22,538 bases of DNA from a virus. Under the pieces are notes generated by a model. It did not search any database. It worked only from the letters and a program-made list of their open reading frames with translations, and was not told the origin of the DNA. Of this stretch, positions 1-8,165 are shown one piece after another. The stretch lies in the IMG/VR virus record IMGVR_UViG_3300042882_001019, positions 1 through 22,538 of that record; one strand, 5' to 3'. Numbering within the stretch: the stretch's first letter is position 1; the number at the start of each line of letters is the position of its first letter. The position numbers were made by a program, and so were the translations under genes.

Positions 1-29
1 GTCGTGATGACGCTATAGGAGTGCCACAC

Positions 30-1688
30 ATGGCCGCTAATACAGCCAAGAAACAGGCAAAACAAGACCCCAGCGCCTACTACCAACAGGCTATTGCAGA
101 TGGCTTGTTGGATAATCAAGAAATTGCTTTCTTGAAGCAGACAAAAGCCGGTAAAGGGTTAATCAATGCCGAAAAAAACCGGTTAAATGATGAATTGTCT
201 CAAGGCAATTATGGCGCTTTGAATCCCTATATCACGGCAGGCAAAACCGGATCGAATATGTTTAAAGGCGTTGATAAACTGAACAGCGCCAATCTGCAAA
301 ACATCCTGCAAAGCGTCAACAAGGCCAACTCAGGCAACATTAACCCCGATTTAAGCCAGCTAGACCCATCAACCCAAGGATTTTACGCCAACATAGCTAA
401 AAGCCTTGGCTATGACAATCTGTTGAATGATCAATGGAAAGCTGAGCTTGGCGGAAAGAATATGTACCTGGGTGCTGATGGTAACCTGCAAATGACTACA
501 GCAGGCCAGAACGCCTATAAAACCGGGATTAATAGCGCTGGAAACTTAACAGACTACCAAAAACAGTTTGTGTACGATAACTATGCAAACCAGTTTTATA
601 ACGCTGATGGATCACTGAACGAAACCGGGCAAGGCAAGTTTAACGACTTCTGGCAAACATCCGGCACAGCCGATAGAGCGGCAGCACTGGATAAATTTAA
701 CCAGCAATACAATCCGATTTACAAGCCCACAACGCAAACGGGAACAACGCCAACACAAGGGGGAGGAGCTCCTACAGTAGCGCCTACAAATCAAAATCAG
801 CTCAATGAGTGGTCATCTAATAACCTGATGGGCACTACTCAAGCTCCGTTGTCGCAACAAAACATCGATGCTTTGAAATCCATGGAAAGCACAGCCAGGG
901 AAAATATAGCTAGCGGCGACAAATACGGGGCTATCCGTAATCAGCTTATGGGCATGGTTAGCAATACCGAGAAAAACCCATTTATAGGCACAGCTAACCC
1001 TTATTTGCAGGCTGTAATTGATGCGACAAACGAGGATATTACCAAGAACTACAATAACAATGTGATGGCTTCCACCAATGCCACAATGGCGCGTAATAAT
1101 GCCTTTGGTGGCTCAGCTTGGCAGCAAGCGCAGGATGATAACGCGCATAGATTAGCCAAGGACTTAAGCACCAATACTGCTACCATGAGAATGCAGGACT
1201 ATAACCAGCAGGCGGGGCTGTGGCAGCAAGACCAAAATAGACGATTAAATGCAGCCGGTTTATATGGCAACTATGCCAACGATTCCCGCTATAACGACGC
1301 TAACATGCTGATGGGTGTTGGTGATCAATACCGCAACTATTCACAAGGTCTCATCAATGAGAACCTGAAAAACTGGCAAGATCAGCAGAACTGGGCGCAA
1401 CAACAAAATGACCGATACGGCAACGCCATTAACATGCTAGCTCAATCCAACAACTCGACCACAACAACGGGCAGCGGCCAGAGTCAACAGACATTACCCG
1501 GGTCTGGTTGGGGCGGTGCGGCTGGACAGGCGTTAGGCGCTGGGTTATCGGCTTACTCTATGTTTGGCGGCGGTGGGTTTGGCGGCGGTGGCAATACTGG
1601 AAGCATTAACCAAGGCAACGCCAGCTTAAACAACATGAACAACAATTACATGAATGCCGGGAGCTTCGGCTTTGGCAACTGGGGGTAA
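30..1688 (+). CDS. Putative ejection / internal virion protein (552 aa)
   Basis: A 552-residue Asn/Gln/Gly-rich protein. About residues 320-470 are predicted long helices rich in Asn, Gln and Tyr, and a glycine-rich stretch lies near the C-terminus. The segment beginning NPYLQAVIDAT, followed by many Asn-Met/Ala-Gln helices, resembles a type of structural protein found before the DNA-ejection proteins of short-tailed phages. That assignment is by family resemblance and not by a catalytic motif. I chose ATG 30 because AGGAG (17-21) sits 8 nt upstream; a GTG at 21 overlaps that ribosome site and is unlikely. The frame is open to the left edge, so a longer form cannot be fully excluded. It is followed 1 nt later by the next gene, so the two are probably co-translated late genes. 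Confidence 0.6.
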   Translation: MAANTAKKQAKQDPSAYYQQAIADGLLDNQEIAFLKQTKAGKGLINAEKNRLNDELSQGNYGALNPYITAGKTGSNMFKGVDKLNSANLQNILQSVNKANSGNINPDLSQLDPSTQGFYANIAKSLGYDNLLNDQWKAELGGKNMYLGADGNLQMTTAGQNAYKTGINSAGNLTDYQKQFVYDNYANQFYNADGSLNETGQGKFNDFWQTSGTADRAAALDKFNQQYNPIYKPTTQTGTTPTQGGGAPTVAPTNQNQLNEWSSNNLMGTTQAPLSQQNIDALKSMESTARENIASGDKYGAIRNQLMGMVSNTEKNPFIGTANPYLQAVIDATNEDITKNYNNNVMASTNATMARNNAFGGSAWQQAQDDNAHRLAKDLSTNTATMRMQDYNQQAGLWQQDQNRRLNAAGLYGNYANDSRYNDANMLMGVGDQYRNYSQGLINENLKNWQDQQNWAQQQNDRYGNAINMLAQSNNSTTTTGSGQSQQTLPGSGWGGAAGQALGAGLSAYSMFGGGGFGGGGNTGSINQGNASLNNMNNNYMNAGSFGFGNWG

Positions 1689-1689
1689 T

Positions 1690-2952
1690 ATGGCTGGGTT
1701 ATTAGGATTGGAAGAAATCAGCAATGATCCAGGCAGAATGGGGTTGCTCATGATGGGGTTAGGCATGATGGGCGGCGGTGGTGGTCGTAATGCGACTTTT
1801 GGCGATTCTATGCAGGGTGGTATGCAAGGGCTTTTAGCCGGTATGCAACAAGCACAAGCCATGAAAATGCAAAACCGTAGACTATCACGCGACGAACAGG
1901 AACAAGCCTGGATTGATCAGCAGCGGGAAGCCATGCAAGGCATGGACATTAATAATCCGGATGCCGTTAATCAATTGCTGAGAAGCGGCAACGCGGCACA
2001 AGCCATGCAGCTATTGAAGATTCAACAGCCAAACAAGGGGATAGACCCGTATTATCAAGCTATCCCAACCAGTGACGGATACATATCATTTAACGCCAGA
2101 ACAGGCGAATATGCACCGTTGGGCAGTAATGGGCAGCCATTGAGACAGCCAGCGGCAGACCCGGGATTACAAGGCCAGATTATGGCAGCAAAGGAAAATC
2201 AGAAAATCAATGATGTAACTTTGCAGGATGGTCGAAAAGTCCCGCGCAGGATGGGTGATGTTGTTGGAACCACTGAGCGTGTTATAGATGACGAATATTT
2301 AAAAGCCTTAATGCAAGCTGCAAGCCAAAACGACGACCCACAATTAAAAGACAGGGCGGCGGCTGAACTGGACGCAATTAGCAGGCAACAAGGAAACAAT
2401 CCAGAGATAGGCCAAAGCACGGCAGAAGAGGCCAAGCAAAAAGAGCTTGGCAAAGCATCAGGAGAAGCTGCAAGCAGCGTGAATAATCGCTTAACGGCTT
2501 TAGATGGGATCATTGAAGAAGCCGATAGAGGAATTCAAGCGCTATCGCCTAAAGTGGATCCACTTAGCGGAAATGTTGTAGGTTTTGGGATAGAAACTGG
2601 CGGCATGTTGCCAAGCGCTAGAAAGCTTTGGAGTAGTGGCATTACAAACGACCCCAATTATCGAGATATCGAGACAGCAGCCAGCGGGGCAAAATTGCAA
2701 GGTGCAATTAATTTCCTGAAAGGCCAAGGAAGTGTAACAGAAGCAGAGCGGGCTTTGATTGGTGAACAAACAGGTATAGACCCTTATCAATACAGTTCAC
2801 AACGTAATTTTGAGCGGTTGGTGAGACTGAAAAAAAATGCCGAAAACGCTAAAAAAGCCATATTGCAGCAATCGCAAGGCAATTTTTCGCCGGTGCAAAG
2901 CAATCAAGGGCCAAGTGTTGATGATCTATTGAAATTATACGGTGGTCAATAA
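1690..2952 (+). CDS. Putative DNA-ejection / internal virion protein (420 aa)
   Basis: A 420-residue protein. It has a short Leu/Met/Gly-rich N-terminus (LLMMGLGMMGGGGG), a Gln/Met-rich helical segment (about residues 35-95), then a mixed helical body. N-termini of this kind (small hydrophobic Met/Gly run, then a Met-Gln helix) are common in the middle member of podovirus ejection-protein triplets; this is inference. Start ATG 1690 lies just after the TAA of the preceding gene (1686-1688) and uses the G-rich end of that gene as its ribosome site. An in-frame ATG at 1654 would overlap the upstream gene by 35 nt and is less likely. The stop overlaps the next start (TAATG). No enzymatic motif is visible. 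Confidence 0.6.
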   Translation: MAGLLGLEEISNDPGRMGLLMMGLGMMGGGGGRNATFGDSMQGGMQGLLAGMQQAQAMKMQNRRLSRDEQEQAWIDQQREAMQGMDINNPDAVNQLLRSGNAAQAMQLLKIQQPNKGIDPYYQAIPTSDGYISFNARTGEYAPLGSNGQPLRQPAADPGLQGQIMAAKENQKINDVTLQDGRKVPRRMGDVVGTTERVIDDEYLKALMQAASQNDDPQLKDRAAAELDAISRQQGNNPEIGQSTAEEAKQKELGKASGEAASSVNNRLTALDGIIEEADRGIQALSPKVDPLSGNVVGFGIETGGMLPSARKLWSSGITNDPNYRDIETAASGAKLQGAINFLKGQGSVTEAERALIGEQTGIDPYQYSSQRNFERLVRLKKNAENAKKAILQQSQGNFSPVQSNQGPSVDDLLKLYGGQ

Positions 2953-4760
2953 TGGCGACACGGGAACAGATAGCGCAAGCACTCCAAGCAGCTCACGCGG
3001 CTGGTAATGTTGAACACGCCAGAATATTAGCGCAAGCTTACCGGGACTTAGGTGACAAGCAGGCAATAACACAACCATCAACAGCGGCTTATTCTGAATT
3101 CGATAAATTGCCATTAGGAGAAAAGCTATTAGTCGGCACTGGTAAAGGTGCGGCTGATGCTATAACAGGCATTACTGATTTACTTGGCTATAGTGATACT
3201 TTCAATCTTGGAAATCATGCAGAACAAGATAAAATTATTAGCGAATCGACACCAGGGAAAATAGGCGAGGTTGCAGGAAATGTTGCGGCCACATTGCCAA
3301 CTACCTTTATACCTGGGGCCAACACGCTAAAAGGCGCGGCATTAATTGGTGGCGGAACTGGATACTTGACAAATAAAGGCGACCATCACGAAAGGGTCGA
3401 TAATGCCCTGATTGGTGCGGCTGGTGGATTGTTAGGGGCTTCATTGCCATACGGGTATAATTTAGCAGAAAAAATATTCGCGCCTTTAGGCTCAAGGAAG
3501 TCAAAGGAAAAGATTATTGGCAGTGTCATCAATAACGCGGCACAAGATAGCGCTCCGGACATTGAGCAAAGATTGCTAAGTTCTGATGAACTGATACCGG
3601 GCAGCGCTCCCACGGCAGCAGAAGTGGCTGAAAGCGGAGGTATTTCCTCACTACAACGGGCCATGTCTGCCGCCAATCCAGAGGCTTACACTAACAGAGC
3701 CTTAGAGCAATCTTCAGCGAGGGTTAATGCTTTGCGGGGTATTGCAAAAGATGAAACGGCGCTAAATGACGCGATCATCGCAAGATCAAAAGCTGTAGAG
3801 CCATATTATCAAACCATCGATCAAGCAATCTTAGATATTGATCCACAGTTACAATCCATTATGGAGCGGATGCCTAAAGGAACTATTGAACAGGCTAAAG
3901 AAATAGCCAGAATGGAAGGTCGGCCATTCATGTTGAAGCCCGCAACAAATCAAGCATCAAGTGGATACAGTTTTGTCAATCCAAAGCCAGATAGAATCTA
4001 CGGTGGAGACATTGACACTATGAAAAAAGCCATCGATGTTGTTTTAGCAAAAGATGCAAAAAACGTGATCGATAAAAACATGGGCAGCGCTTCTGGATCG
4101 GTGAAAGGAGCATTAACAAGTTGGGCTGATGCACAAGTTCCAGATTACGCAATTGCTAGGAAAACATTCCAAGAGTACAGCAAGCCAATCAACCAAATGG
4201 AAGTCGGACAAGAGCTATTAAACCGTTTAAAGCCTGCATTATCAGATTATGGATCGCTTGGTAAAGAAACAAAAAACGCTTATGCGAAGGCGCTAAAAGA
4301 TGTGAATGGTAATCTGGTTAAAAAATCCACTGGCGGTATATCAAAAGGAATTGTTGATGTAATGACTCCTGAGCAAATGGGCATCCTTAACAACATAGCA
4401 AAGGATTTAGCTAGAAAGGAAAATCTTGAAGGTCTTGGGCGTGGCGTTGGATCAAACACTTTTCAGAATTTCGCTATGAACGGCATAGCCGAGGCGGCGG
4501 GGATTCCTTCTGCTGTTTCTGGATTGCTGCAACTGATACCGCCAACACGCTACGCAATGAACGTAGGCAAGGCGGCAAGCTCTAAGCTTTACGAAGGCGC
4601 AGAAAAGGAAATGAAGGCCATGATGGCAGATGCATTGCTTGATCCAAAAGAAACAGCACGATTAATGAAACTTGCTAGGCAGCGTGGCTTGTTGAGTGGG
4701 CCGCGTGTTGATGCATTACCGGGGCTGCTAGGTATAGGGTTAGCTAATTCGCTTCAATAA
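2952..4760 (+). CDS. Putative DNA-ejection protein with hydrophobic Gly-rich segments (602 aa)
   Basis: A 602-residue protein. The N-terminus (about residues 5-35, IAQALQAAHAAGNVEHA) is a small helical hairpin seen at the start of many large phage virion proteins. Residues of about 100-165 hold Ala/Gly-rich hydrophobic stretches with GxxxG-like spacing (for example ALIGAAGGLLGASLP). These are typical of ejection proteins that cross or line the inner membrane during genome delivery. The rest is helical, with no lysozyme or protease motif visible. It starts by a one-base overlap with the previous gene (TAATG at 2950-2954). It is the last of three consecutive structural genes, and its 3' end overlaps a small convergent gene by 21 nt. 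Exact role unproven. Confidence 0.6.
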   Translation: MATREQIAQALQAAHAAGNVEHARILAQAYRDLGDKQAITQPSTAAYSEFDKLPLGEKLLVGTGKGAADAITGITDLLGYSDTFNLGNHAEQDKIISESTPGKIGEVAGNVAATLPTTFIPGANTLKGAALIGGGTGYLTNKGDHHERVDNALIGAAGGLLGASLPYGYNLAEKIFAPLGSRKSKEKIIGSVINNAAQDSAPDIEQRLLSSDELIPGSAPTAAEVAESGGISSLQRAMSAANPEAYTNRALEQSSARVNALRGIAKDETALNDAIIARSKAVEPYYQTIDQAILDIDPQLQSIMERMPKGTIEQAKEIARMEGRPFMLKPATNQASSGYSFVNPKPDRIYGGDIDTMKKAIDVVLAKDAKNVIDKNMGSASGSVKGALTSWADAQVPDYAIARKTFQEYSKPINQMEVGQELLNRLKPALSDYGSLGKETKNAYAKALKDVNGNLVKKSTGGISKGIVDVMTPEQMGILNNIAKDLARKENLEGLGRGVGSNTFQNFAMNGIAEAAGIPSAVSGLLQLIPPTRYAMNVGKAASSKLYEGAEKEMKAMMADALLDPKETARLMKLARQRGLLSGPRVDALPGLLGIGLANSLQ

Positions 4761-4886
4761 CAAGCGTTTTAACCAGCAATCAGGGAAAAACTTGATAAAC
4801 AGCCATTCTATAGGGATGACAACAAGCACAAACAGCGCTAAAGCAATGATTGGTTTTAGCGCTGCGGTTAAAAATGTTACATCCAT
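4740..4886 (-). CDS. Small membrane protein (48 aa), unknown
   Basis: A 48-residue reading frame. Residues of about 8-35 form one long hydrophobic helix (LKPIIALALFVLVVIPIEWL). After FFPDCW comes a basic tail, WLKRLLLKRIS, that should stay in the cytoplasm. An AGGA ribosome site lies about 7 nt before the ATG. The layout (one membrane span, basic C-terminus, position between virion genes and the integrase) matches small conserved phage membrane proteins of unknown role. A holin or lysis accessory function is possible but not shown. It lies 8 nt beyond the integrase stop and could be the end of that transcript. Its own stop falls inside the convergent ejection-protein gene. Confidence 0.6.
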   Translation of the reverse strand: MDVTFLTAALKPIIALALFVLVVIPIEWLFIKFFPDCWLKRLLLKRIS

Positions 4887-4894
4887 AATTTATC

Positions 4895-5866
4895 CTATTT
4901 GAGTTTTTTTGCTATTTCTTCAGCGGTTTCGTTGTAATAGAGCAGCGTCATAGATAAAGATTTATGGCCGACCATACGGGCCAGCTCAAACTGTGTTAGC
5001 ACCTTAGCCAGACGCGTAATTGCTGAATGCCGTCCGTCGTGGAATGTACCATGCTTTACACCGCCTCGAACTCTCCCACGCTGGAATGCTTCGGTTAGCG
5101 TATGCCGTTTAATGCCGAATGGCTTTAATTCTGACTGCCTACTTTTCAGTATTTCGACAGCCTTACTGGATAATGGCACGGTTCGACGCTCCCCGTTCTT
5201 GGTCATCGATAGCAACACAAATCGATTCTCTAAGTCTATTTTTGCTTACTCCATACCAATGATTTCCCCGGCTCTCATGCCTGTTTCAATCGCAAACAGA
5301 AAAGCATCGCCACTGGTCTGTTCCACTTTGGAACATGGCCCATTGTGGCCTAATCCTTTCAATATCTGGCTGATTTCATCATCACTGTATATCCTATCGC
5401 GCCCTTGGCTCTTAGAGGGCTTTCTAAGCTCCTTGGCGGGGTTTTCTTTAATCCAGCCCCACTCACGCCTAGATTGTTCGAGAACGGTCTGTATCATCGA
5501 ACAATATCGGCTAACGCTATTATTCTTCATTGTCTTCAGCTTTTCATCCCTATACCTTGCAAGCATCTCGGTTGTAATGTCTGATACGGGCTTGTCGGCA
5601 AAATCGGCTTGTTTGACGATCTTGAGCAAATAGGATTCGTTGTAAGCGTTTCGCTTGGTAGGGGTGATTTCTGCAAGGTACTTGTCCACAGCATCAGAAA
5701 ATGTTTTGTTTGTGCCATGGTGATAAGTACCGGCATTGATTTCAGATTCAGTCTGTGTTGCCCATGCCTGAGCTTGGCCTTTAGCTTGGAAAGACTTAGC
5801 AAGGCGTATGCCTTTCTTGAATATTTGCACTTGCCAAGTCTTTCCGCGTTTGGTGATGGTTGCCAT
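4895..5866 (-). pseudogene. int: Tyrosine integrase interrupted by an in-frame TAA
   Basis: A site-specific tyrosine recombinase of 323 codons, read from ATG 5866 (start of MATITKRGKTW, the usual N-terminus of this family). The frame is broken only at codon 207 by TAA (5246-5248) and then continues in the same frame to TAG at 4895. All expected catalytic residues are present across the break: Arg198 (TGMRAGE), Lys223 (TKNGERR), His276 and Arg279 (FHDGRHS), His301 (VGHKS) and Tyr310. The stop sits just after GME, where relatives usually read G-L-x-W, so it probably replaces Trp; TGG to TAA needs two changes. Downstream restarts (GTG 5218) would lack Arg198. It is either an inactivated gene, a read-through case or a sequence error. 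Without read-through the product should be inactive. Confidence 0.85.
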
Positions 5867-5883
5867 GTCGTGATTTTGTCGTG
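5866..5883. repeat. 18-bp direct repeat, copy 1 (abuts int start)
   Basis: TGTCGTGATTTTGTCGTG, identical to 6051-6068. The box is itself two TGTCGTG units 11 bp apart. It begins on the integrase start codon, so bound integrase could also repress its own gene. Interpretation as an arm-type site is inference. Confidence 0.7.
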
Positions 5884-6073
5884 GAACGGATATTAAACAA
5901 CATAACAGAATAGCAAAAGATAGCAAAGTTACATATATAAAAAACAGTTATTTAGAGGAATCTAGCAAAATATGATAAGCCTTATAAAGTTACCTATCTT
6001 CTCTCAACCAGAAGTTAGTTTTGTTGGTATACATGGCTCTCATGTGATGTTGTCGTGATTTTGTCGTGATTGG
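5867..6073. other. Candidate attP / integrase-arm region
   Basis: A 207-bp AT-rich gap between the integrase start and the next gene. It holds paired direct repeats: an 18-bp box at 5866-5883 and again at 6051-6068; TAGCAAA at 5911, 5921 and 5963; and AAAGTTAC at 5925 and 5986. Clusters of short direct repeats next to int are typical of arm-type integrase and excisionase binding sites, and no other gap near int is large enough. No core crossover site could be identified from this sequence alone. The integrase promoter must also lie here or further upstream. Confidence 0.45.
6051..6068. repeat. 18-bp direct repeat, copy 2
   Basis: Exact second copy of the 5866-5883 box, 185 bp away in the same orientation and just past the end of the 85-residue gene. 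Probably the other outer boundary of the integrase-binding region. Confidence 0.7.
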
Positions 6074-6331
6074 TTAATGTTCTAACAAGGTGCTAGGTAT
6101 AGGTTGAGTATGAGACGCTGCAAGATTTGCGGATATTATCGCATCTTCAAATGTTGCGCCTTGGCCAACTACAAACAAAGGGCATTTATCCTGATCTTCT
6201 TGTGTTAGTTGGTTAAATTTCTTCATATCTTCTTTGCATCTGCAAAGCGTGACATACCCTGTGTCACGCTTTGCAGATGCTAATAATGAGAAGTCAGCAG
6301 TATAAAATACCCAGCCATTTTCAATATTCAT
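6074..6331 (-). CDS. Hypothetical phage protein (85 aa)
   Basis: An 85-residue soluble protein with no family I can name. A small N-terminal region (NGWVFYTADFSLLASA) looks like beta strands, followed by a cysteine pair (CRC) and a helical C-terminal half. GAGG lies 5 nt before the ATG. It is 6 nt downstream of the excisionase-like gene and 207 nt upstream of the integrase, so it probably belongs to the same leftward transcript. No transmembrane segment or enzymatic motif. Confidence 0.6.
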   Translation of the reverse strand: MNIENGWVFYTADFSLLASAKRDTGYVTLCRCKEDMKKFNQLTQEDQDKCPLFVVGQGATFEDAIISANLAASHTQPIPSTLLEH

Positions 6332-6337
6332 AAAACC

Positions 6338-6511
6338 TCACTGATTAGCAGGATTGCTCCACCATTTTAACAATTCTTCACGCGGGAAAAATAGCTTCCC
6401 ACGTTTGACGACTGGAAAGCCTGGTTTGTTGCGGTACTTGCGTAGCGTTGATTCAGCAACGCCTAACAGCTCCGCAGCTTCAACGATTTGAAGGAATGGT
6501 TTATCTGTCAT
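6338..6511 (-). CDS. Excisionase-like HTH protein (57 aa)
   Basis: A 57-residue MerR/AlpA-type winged-helix DNA-binding protein. The sequence runs IVEAAELLGVAESTLRKY (helix-turn-helix, about residues 9-26), then PGFPVVKRGKLFFP (wing) and EELLKWW (final helix), the classic layout of phage excisionases and Cox/AlpA regulators. The ATG overlaps the DHFR stop (ATGA at 6508-6511). Lying two genes upstream of the integrase, it probably directs excision by bending DNA in the att region and may also regulate transcription there. DNA-binding role is well supported; the excisionase assignment rests on size and position. Confidence 0.75.
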   Translation of the reverse strand: MTDKPFLQIVEAAELLGVAESTLRKYRNKPGFPVVKRGKLFFPREELLKWWSNPANQ

Positions 6512-7011
6512 TTTTTACGCTCCCACCGCTCAAACCTATAACCTTCACGGTATTCCACTTGCTCAAGTTCAAAATTAACCCGTTCTTTGTTCCAGGTTTC
6601 AAGCGGGAAATAAGCTACTTCATCGCCATCTTCAACGGGAGTATTTTGATCGACTTTAGTGAGCAGTAACGTATCAGCAAGCGGTATCGCTTCTTCGTAG
6701 AGTCTTGAGCCGCCTATGATGAATGCTTGTTCATAATTCAAAAATTCATTAGCCGTATAAAGCGCACCCGTTAAATTTCCACATAACCAAACATCATCAA
6801 GTAGTTCTGTTTTTGTTGAAACAATAATATTTTGTCTAGCTGGTAACGGCTTAAACGGCAAACTTTCCCAAGTTTTTCGCCCCATAATAACGGCATGACC
6901 AGTAGTCAACGATTTAAATCGCCTCAAATCCTCCGGTATGTGCCATGGCAGTTTGCCGTTTACGCCTATAACCCCATTGGCATCGAATGCCGATATGATT
7001 TTGATTTTCAC
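6508..7011 (-). CDS. folA: Dihydrofolate reductase
   Basis: A complete 167-residue DHFR, which reduces dihydrofolate to tetrahydrofolate with NADPH for thymidylate and purine synthesis. Visible motifs are IISAFDANGVIG and LPWHIPEDL (Asp at the folate-binding catalytic position, about residue 28), VIMGRKTWESLP with the PLPARQNIIVS strand (NADPH site), and FIIGGSRLYEEAIP. The length is typical. It starts with GTG 7011 (AGGA about 9 nt upstream), overlapping the previous stop by GTGA. No thymidylate synthase gene is visible, so the phage copy may supplement host folate during replication or also serve a virion role as in T4. Lying next to the excisionase and recombination genes places it in the early-left operon. 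Confidence 0.93.
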   Translation of the reverse strand: MKIKIISAFDANGVIGVNGKLPWHIPEDLRRFKSLTTGHAVIMGRKTWESLPFKPLPARQNIIVSTKTELLDDVWLCGNLTGALYTANEFLNYEQAFIIGGSRLYEEAIPLADTLLLTKVDQNTPVEDGDEVAYFPLETWNKERVNFELEQVEYREGYRFERWERKK

Positions 7012-7175
7012 AAGTCTTTTCCTATCTCTTCAAGATACTGCCCAAGCAACGCCAAAAGCTCATCTTTATGTTTGTCATTTAAAACTGGTATGGGGATGAA
7101 CAATATACCGGCTTGTTTCATAGAATCTGCTAATTCGCATGATTTCCGCATTTCAACTGGTGAGGCTTTATTCAT
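7008..7175 (-). CDS. Hypothetical protein (55 aa)
   Basis: A 55-residue reading frame from ATG 7175 to a stop overlapping the DHFR start. It is mostly helical: MRKSCELADSMKQAG, then FIPIPV, then KDELLALLGQYLEEIG. No family recognised. The ribosome site is weak, but the tight overlap with DHFR and the gene-dense context support a real gene, probably translated by coupling. 36 nt separate it from the upstream gene. Confidence 0.5.
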   Translation of the reverse strand: MNKASPVEMRKSCELADSMKQAGILFIPIPVLNDKHKDELLALLGQYLEEIGKDL

Positions 7176-7211
7176 GATTCAATACCATTTCAATAGCTCT
7201 TGCGAAATCAA

Positions 7212-7526
7212 TCAAGCTAACTTCTTCACCAAATGTAAAGCTCCGTCTATTACTTGCATGATTTCATCATCACTCAGCGGCTCACGGGACGGTGGTGATG
7301 TGTAAAACTTGGTGCCAACCGGGTATCTTTTTTTAACCAAAAGACTAACAGTTGAGTGCTCTTGGTTTCTTCTTTCTACAATAGCCACCGGCTCAGGCTC
7401 AGGCTTTGCAAGTTCGGTTTCAATTTTTTGCAAAACGTTATAAAGAGCAACTTCGTCTTTGTATTGCCATTTTTGCAGGTTTGCTAGAATCGCCTGCTTG
7501 CATTCTTCCAATAGTTCACGACTCAT
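7212..7526 (-). CDS. Hypothetical phage protein (104 aa)
   Basis: A 104-residue soluble protein. The N-terminal helical half (SRELLEECKQAILANLQKWQ) is followed by a Pro/Glu linker (KPEPEPV). Its C-terminal part contains YTSPPSREPLSDDEI, a short motif I know from many small phage early proteins (substrate or partner unknown). GGAG lies about 9 nt before the ATG, inside the overlapping upstream gene (ATGA overlap). Its role is not known. Confidence 0.65.
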   Translation of the reverse strand: MSRELLEECKQAILANLQKWQYKDEVALYNVLQKIETELAKPEPEPVAIVERRNQEHSTVSLLVKKRYPVGTKFYTSPPSREPLSDDEIMQVIDGALHLVKKLA

Positions 7527-7699
7527 TTCTTACTCTCCCTATGCAATTTTGATGTTAAGTTTCTTTGTTTTTTAGCGCAAGCTGGACATCTTTTTTGCAT
7601 CCTTGATTTCATAATATAATCACTTCCACAACTGCAAATTCGAGTTGTGCCAACAATAAAATCCTTTCTAAAATCAATGCCTGATTTAGTTACTTGCAT
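7523..7699 (-). CDS. Small zinc-ribbon protein (58 aa)
   Basis: A 58-residue basic protein with one zinc-ribbon-like site: CSCG at residues 22-25 and CPAC at about 38-41, followed by a Lys/Arg-rich tail. Such proteins usually bind nucleic acid or act as small adaptors. The start (ATG 7699) lies inside the 3' end of the tandem-HTH gene (14 nt overlap), and the stop overlaps the next start, which fits translational coupling. The function is unknown; the Cys spacing is what is seen and zinc binding is inferred. Confidence 0.6.
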   Translation of the reverse strand: MQVTKSGIDFRKDFIVGTTRICSCGSDYIMKSRMQKRCPACAKKQRNLTSKLHRESKK

Positions 7700-8165
7700 G
7701 GATTGGCCTGAATATTGAATTGATTAACTGAACTTGTTTGTGCTCAGTTTTAACTTCTTTTTTAACAGGCATTTCATAATTCAGCTTATCTAAAAAATCC
7801 TGTATGTCGTCTTTCCACCAAGCATCAAAATAGCAACCAAGTTTATTTCTAACCTTGTCATCCGATACCGGAAAATCTGGGTGCCTAACCCATTCGTAAA
7901 CTCTGTTTGTGCATACGCCAAACGCTTTAGGTATTCGACTCACGCATAGCAATTCACCGTTATCAATATCCAAAATATCCGGCTCAGTTTTCCAACTAGC
8001 CACAGCTTTTAAATTATATAAACCTTCTGCAATAGGCTTAGGAAATCCTGGTTGTGTTGACCATCGCCGTGCAGTTGCCCATGAACAGCTGTATATTTTA
8101 GCTATCGTGGTGTATGTACCATTTACGGCGTTTACATCGGCCTTGTGAAAATAACGCCTTCTCAT
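7686..8165 (-). CDS. Tandem AlpA/MerR-type DNA-binding protein (159 aa)
   Basis: A 159-residue protein with two similar winged-HTH modules in a row. Module 1 (about residues 20-60) reads TTIAKIYSCSWATARRW, then PGFPKPI and YNLKAVASW. Module 2 (about 75-130) reads VSRIPKAFGVCTNRVYEW, then HPDFPV and YFDAWWKDDI. Each resembles a single AlpA/Nu1-type unit: helix-turn-helix, FP turn, then a final helix with Trp. The ATG 8165 overlaps the exonuclease stop (ATGA); a TTG three codons earlier is possible. It might recognise a direct-repeat site, act as a regulator, or be a terminase-small-subunit-like protein in an unusual place. No ATPase or nuclease motif is visible. Confidence 0.65.
   Translation of the reverse strand: MRRRYFHKADVNAVNGTYTTIAKIYSCSWATARRWSTQPGFPKPIAEGLYNLKAVASWKTEPDILDIDNGELLCVSRIPKAFGVCTNRVYEWVRHPDFPVSDDKVRNKLGCYFDAWWKDDIQDFLDKLNYEMPVKKEVKTEHKQVQLINSIFRPIHASN

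Noticed and set aside
4895-5866. Two separate integrase genes, or a frameshift
   Set aside because: Both halves are in the same frame, separated only by one TAA and nine sense codons, and together make one normal-length integrase.
5112-5896. Plus-strand reading frames opposite the integrase
   Set aside because: They mirror the integrase coding region, have no ribosome sites and show no domain features.
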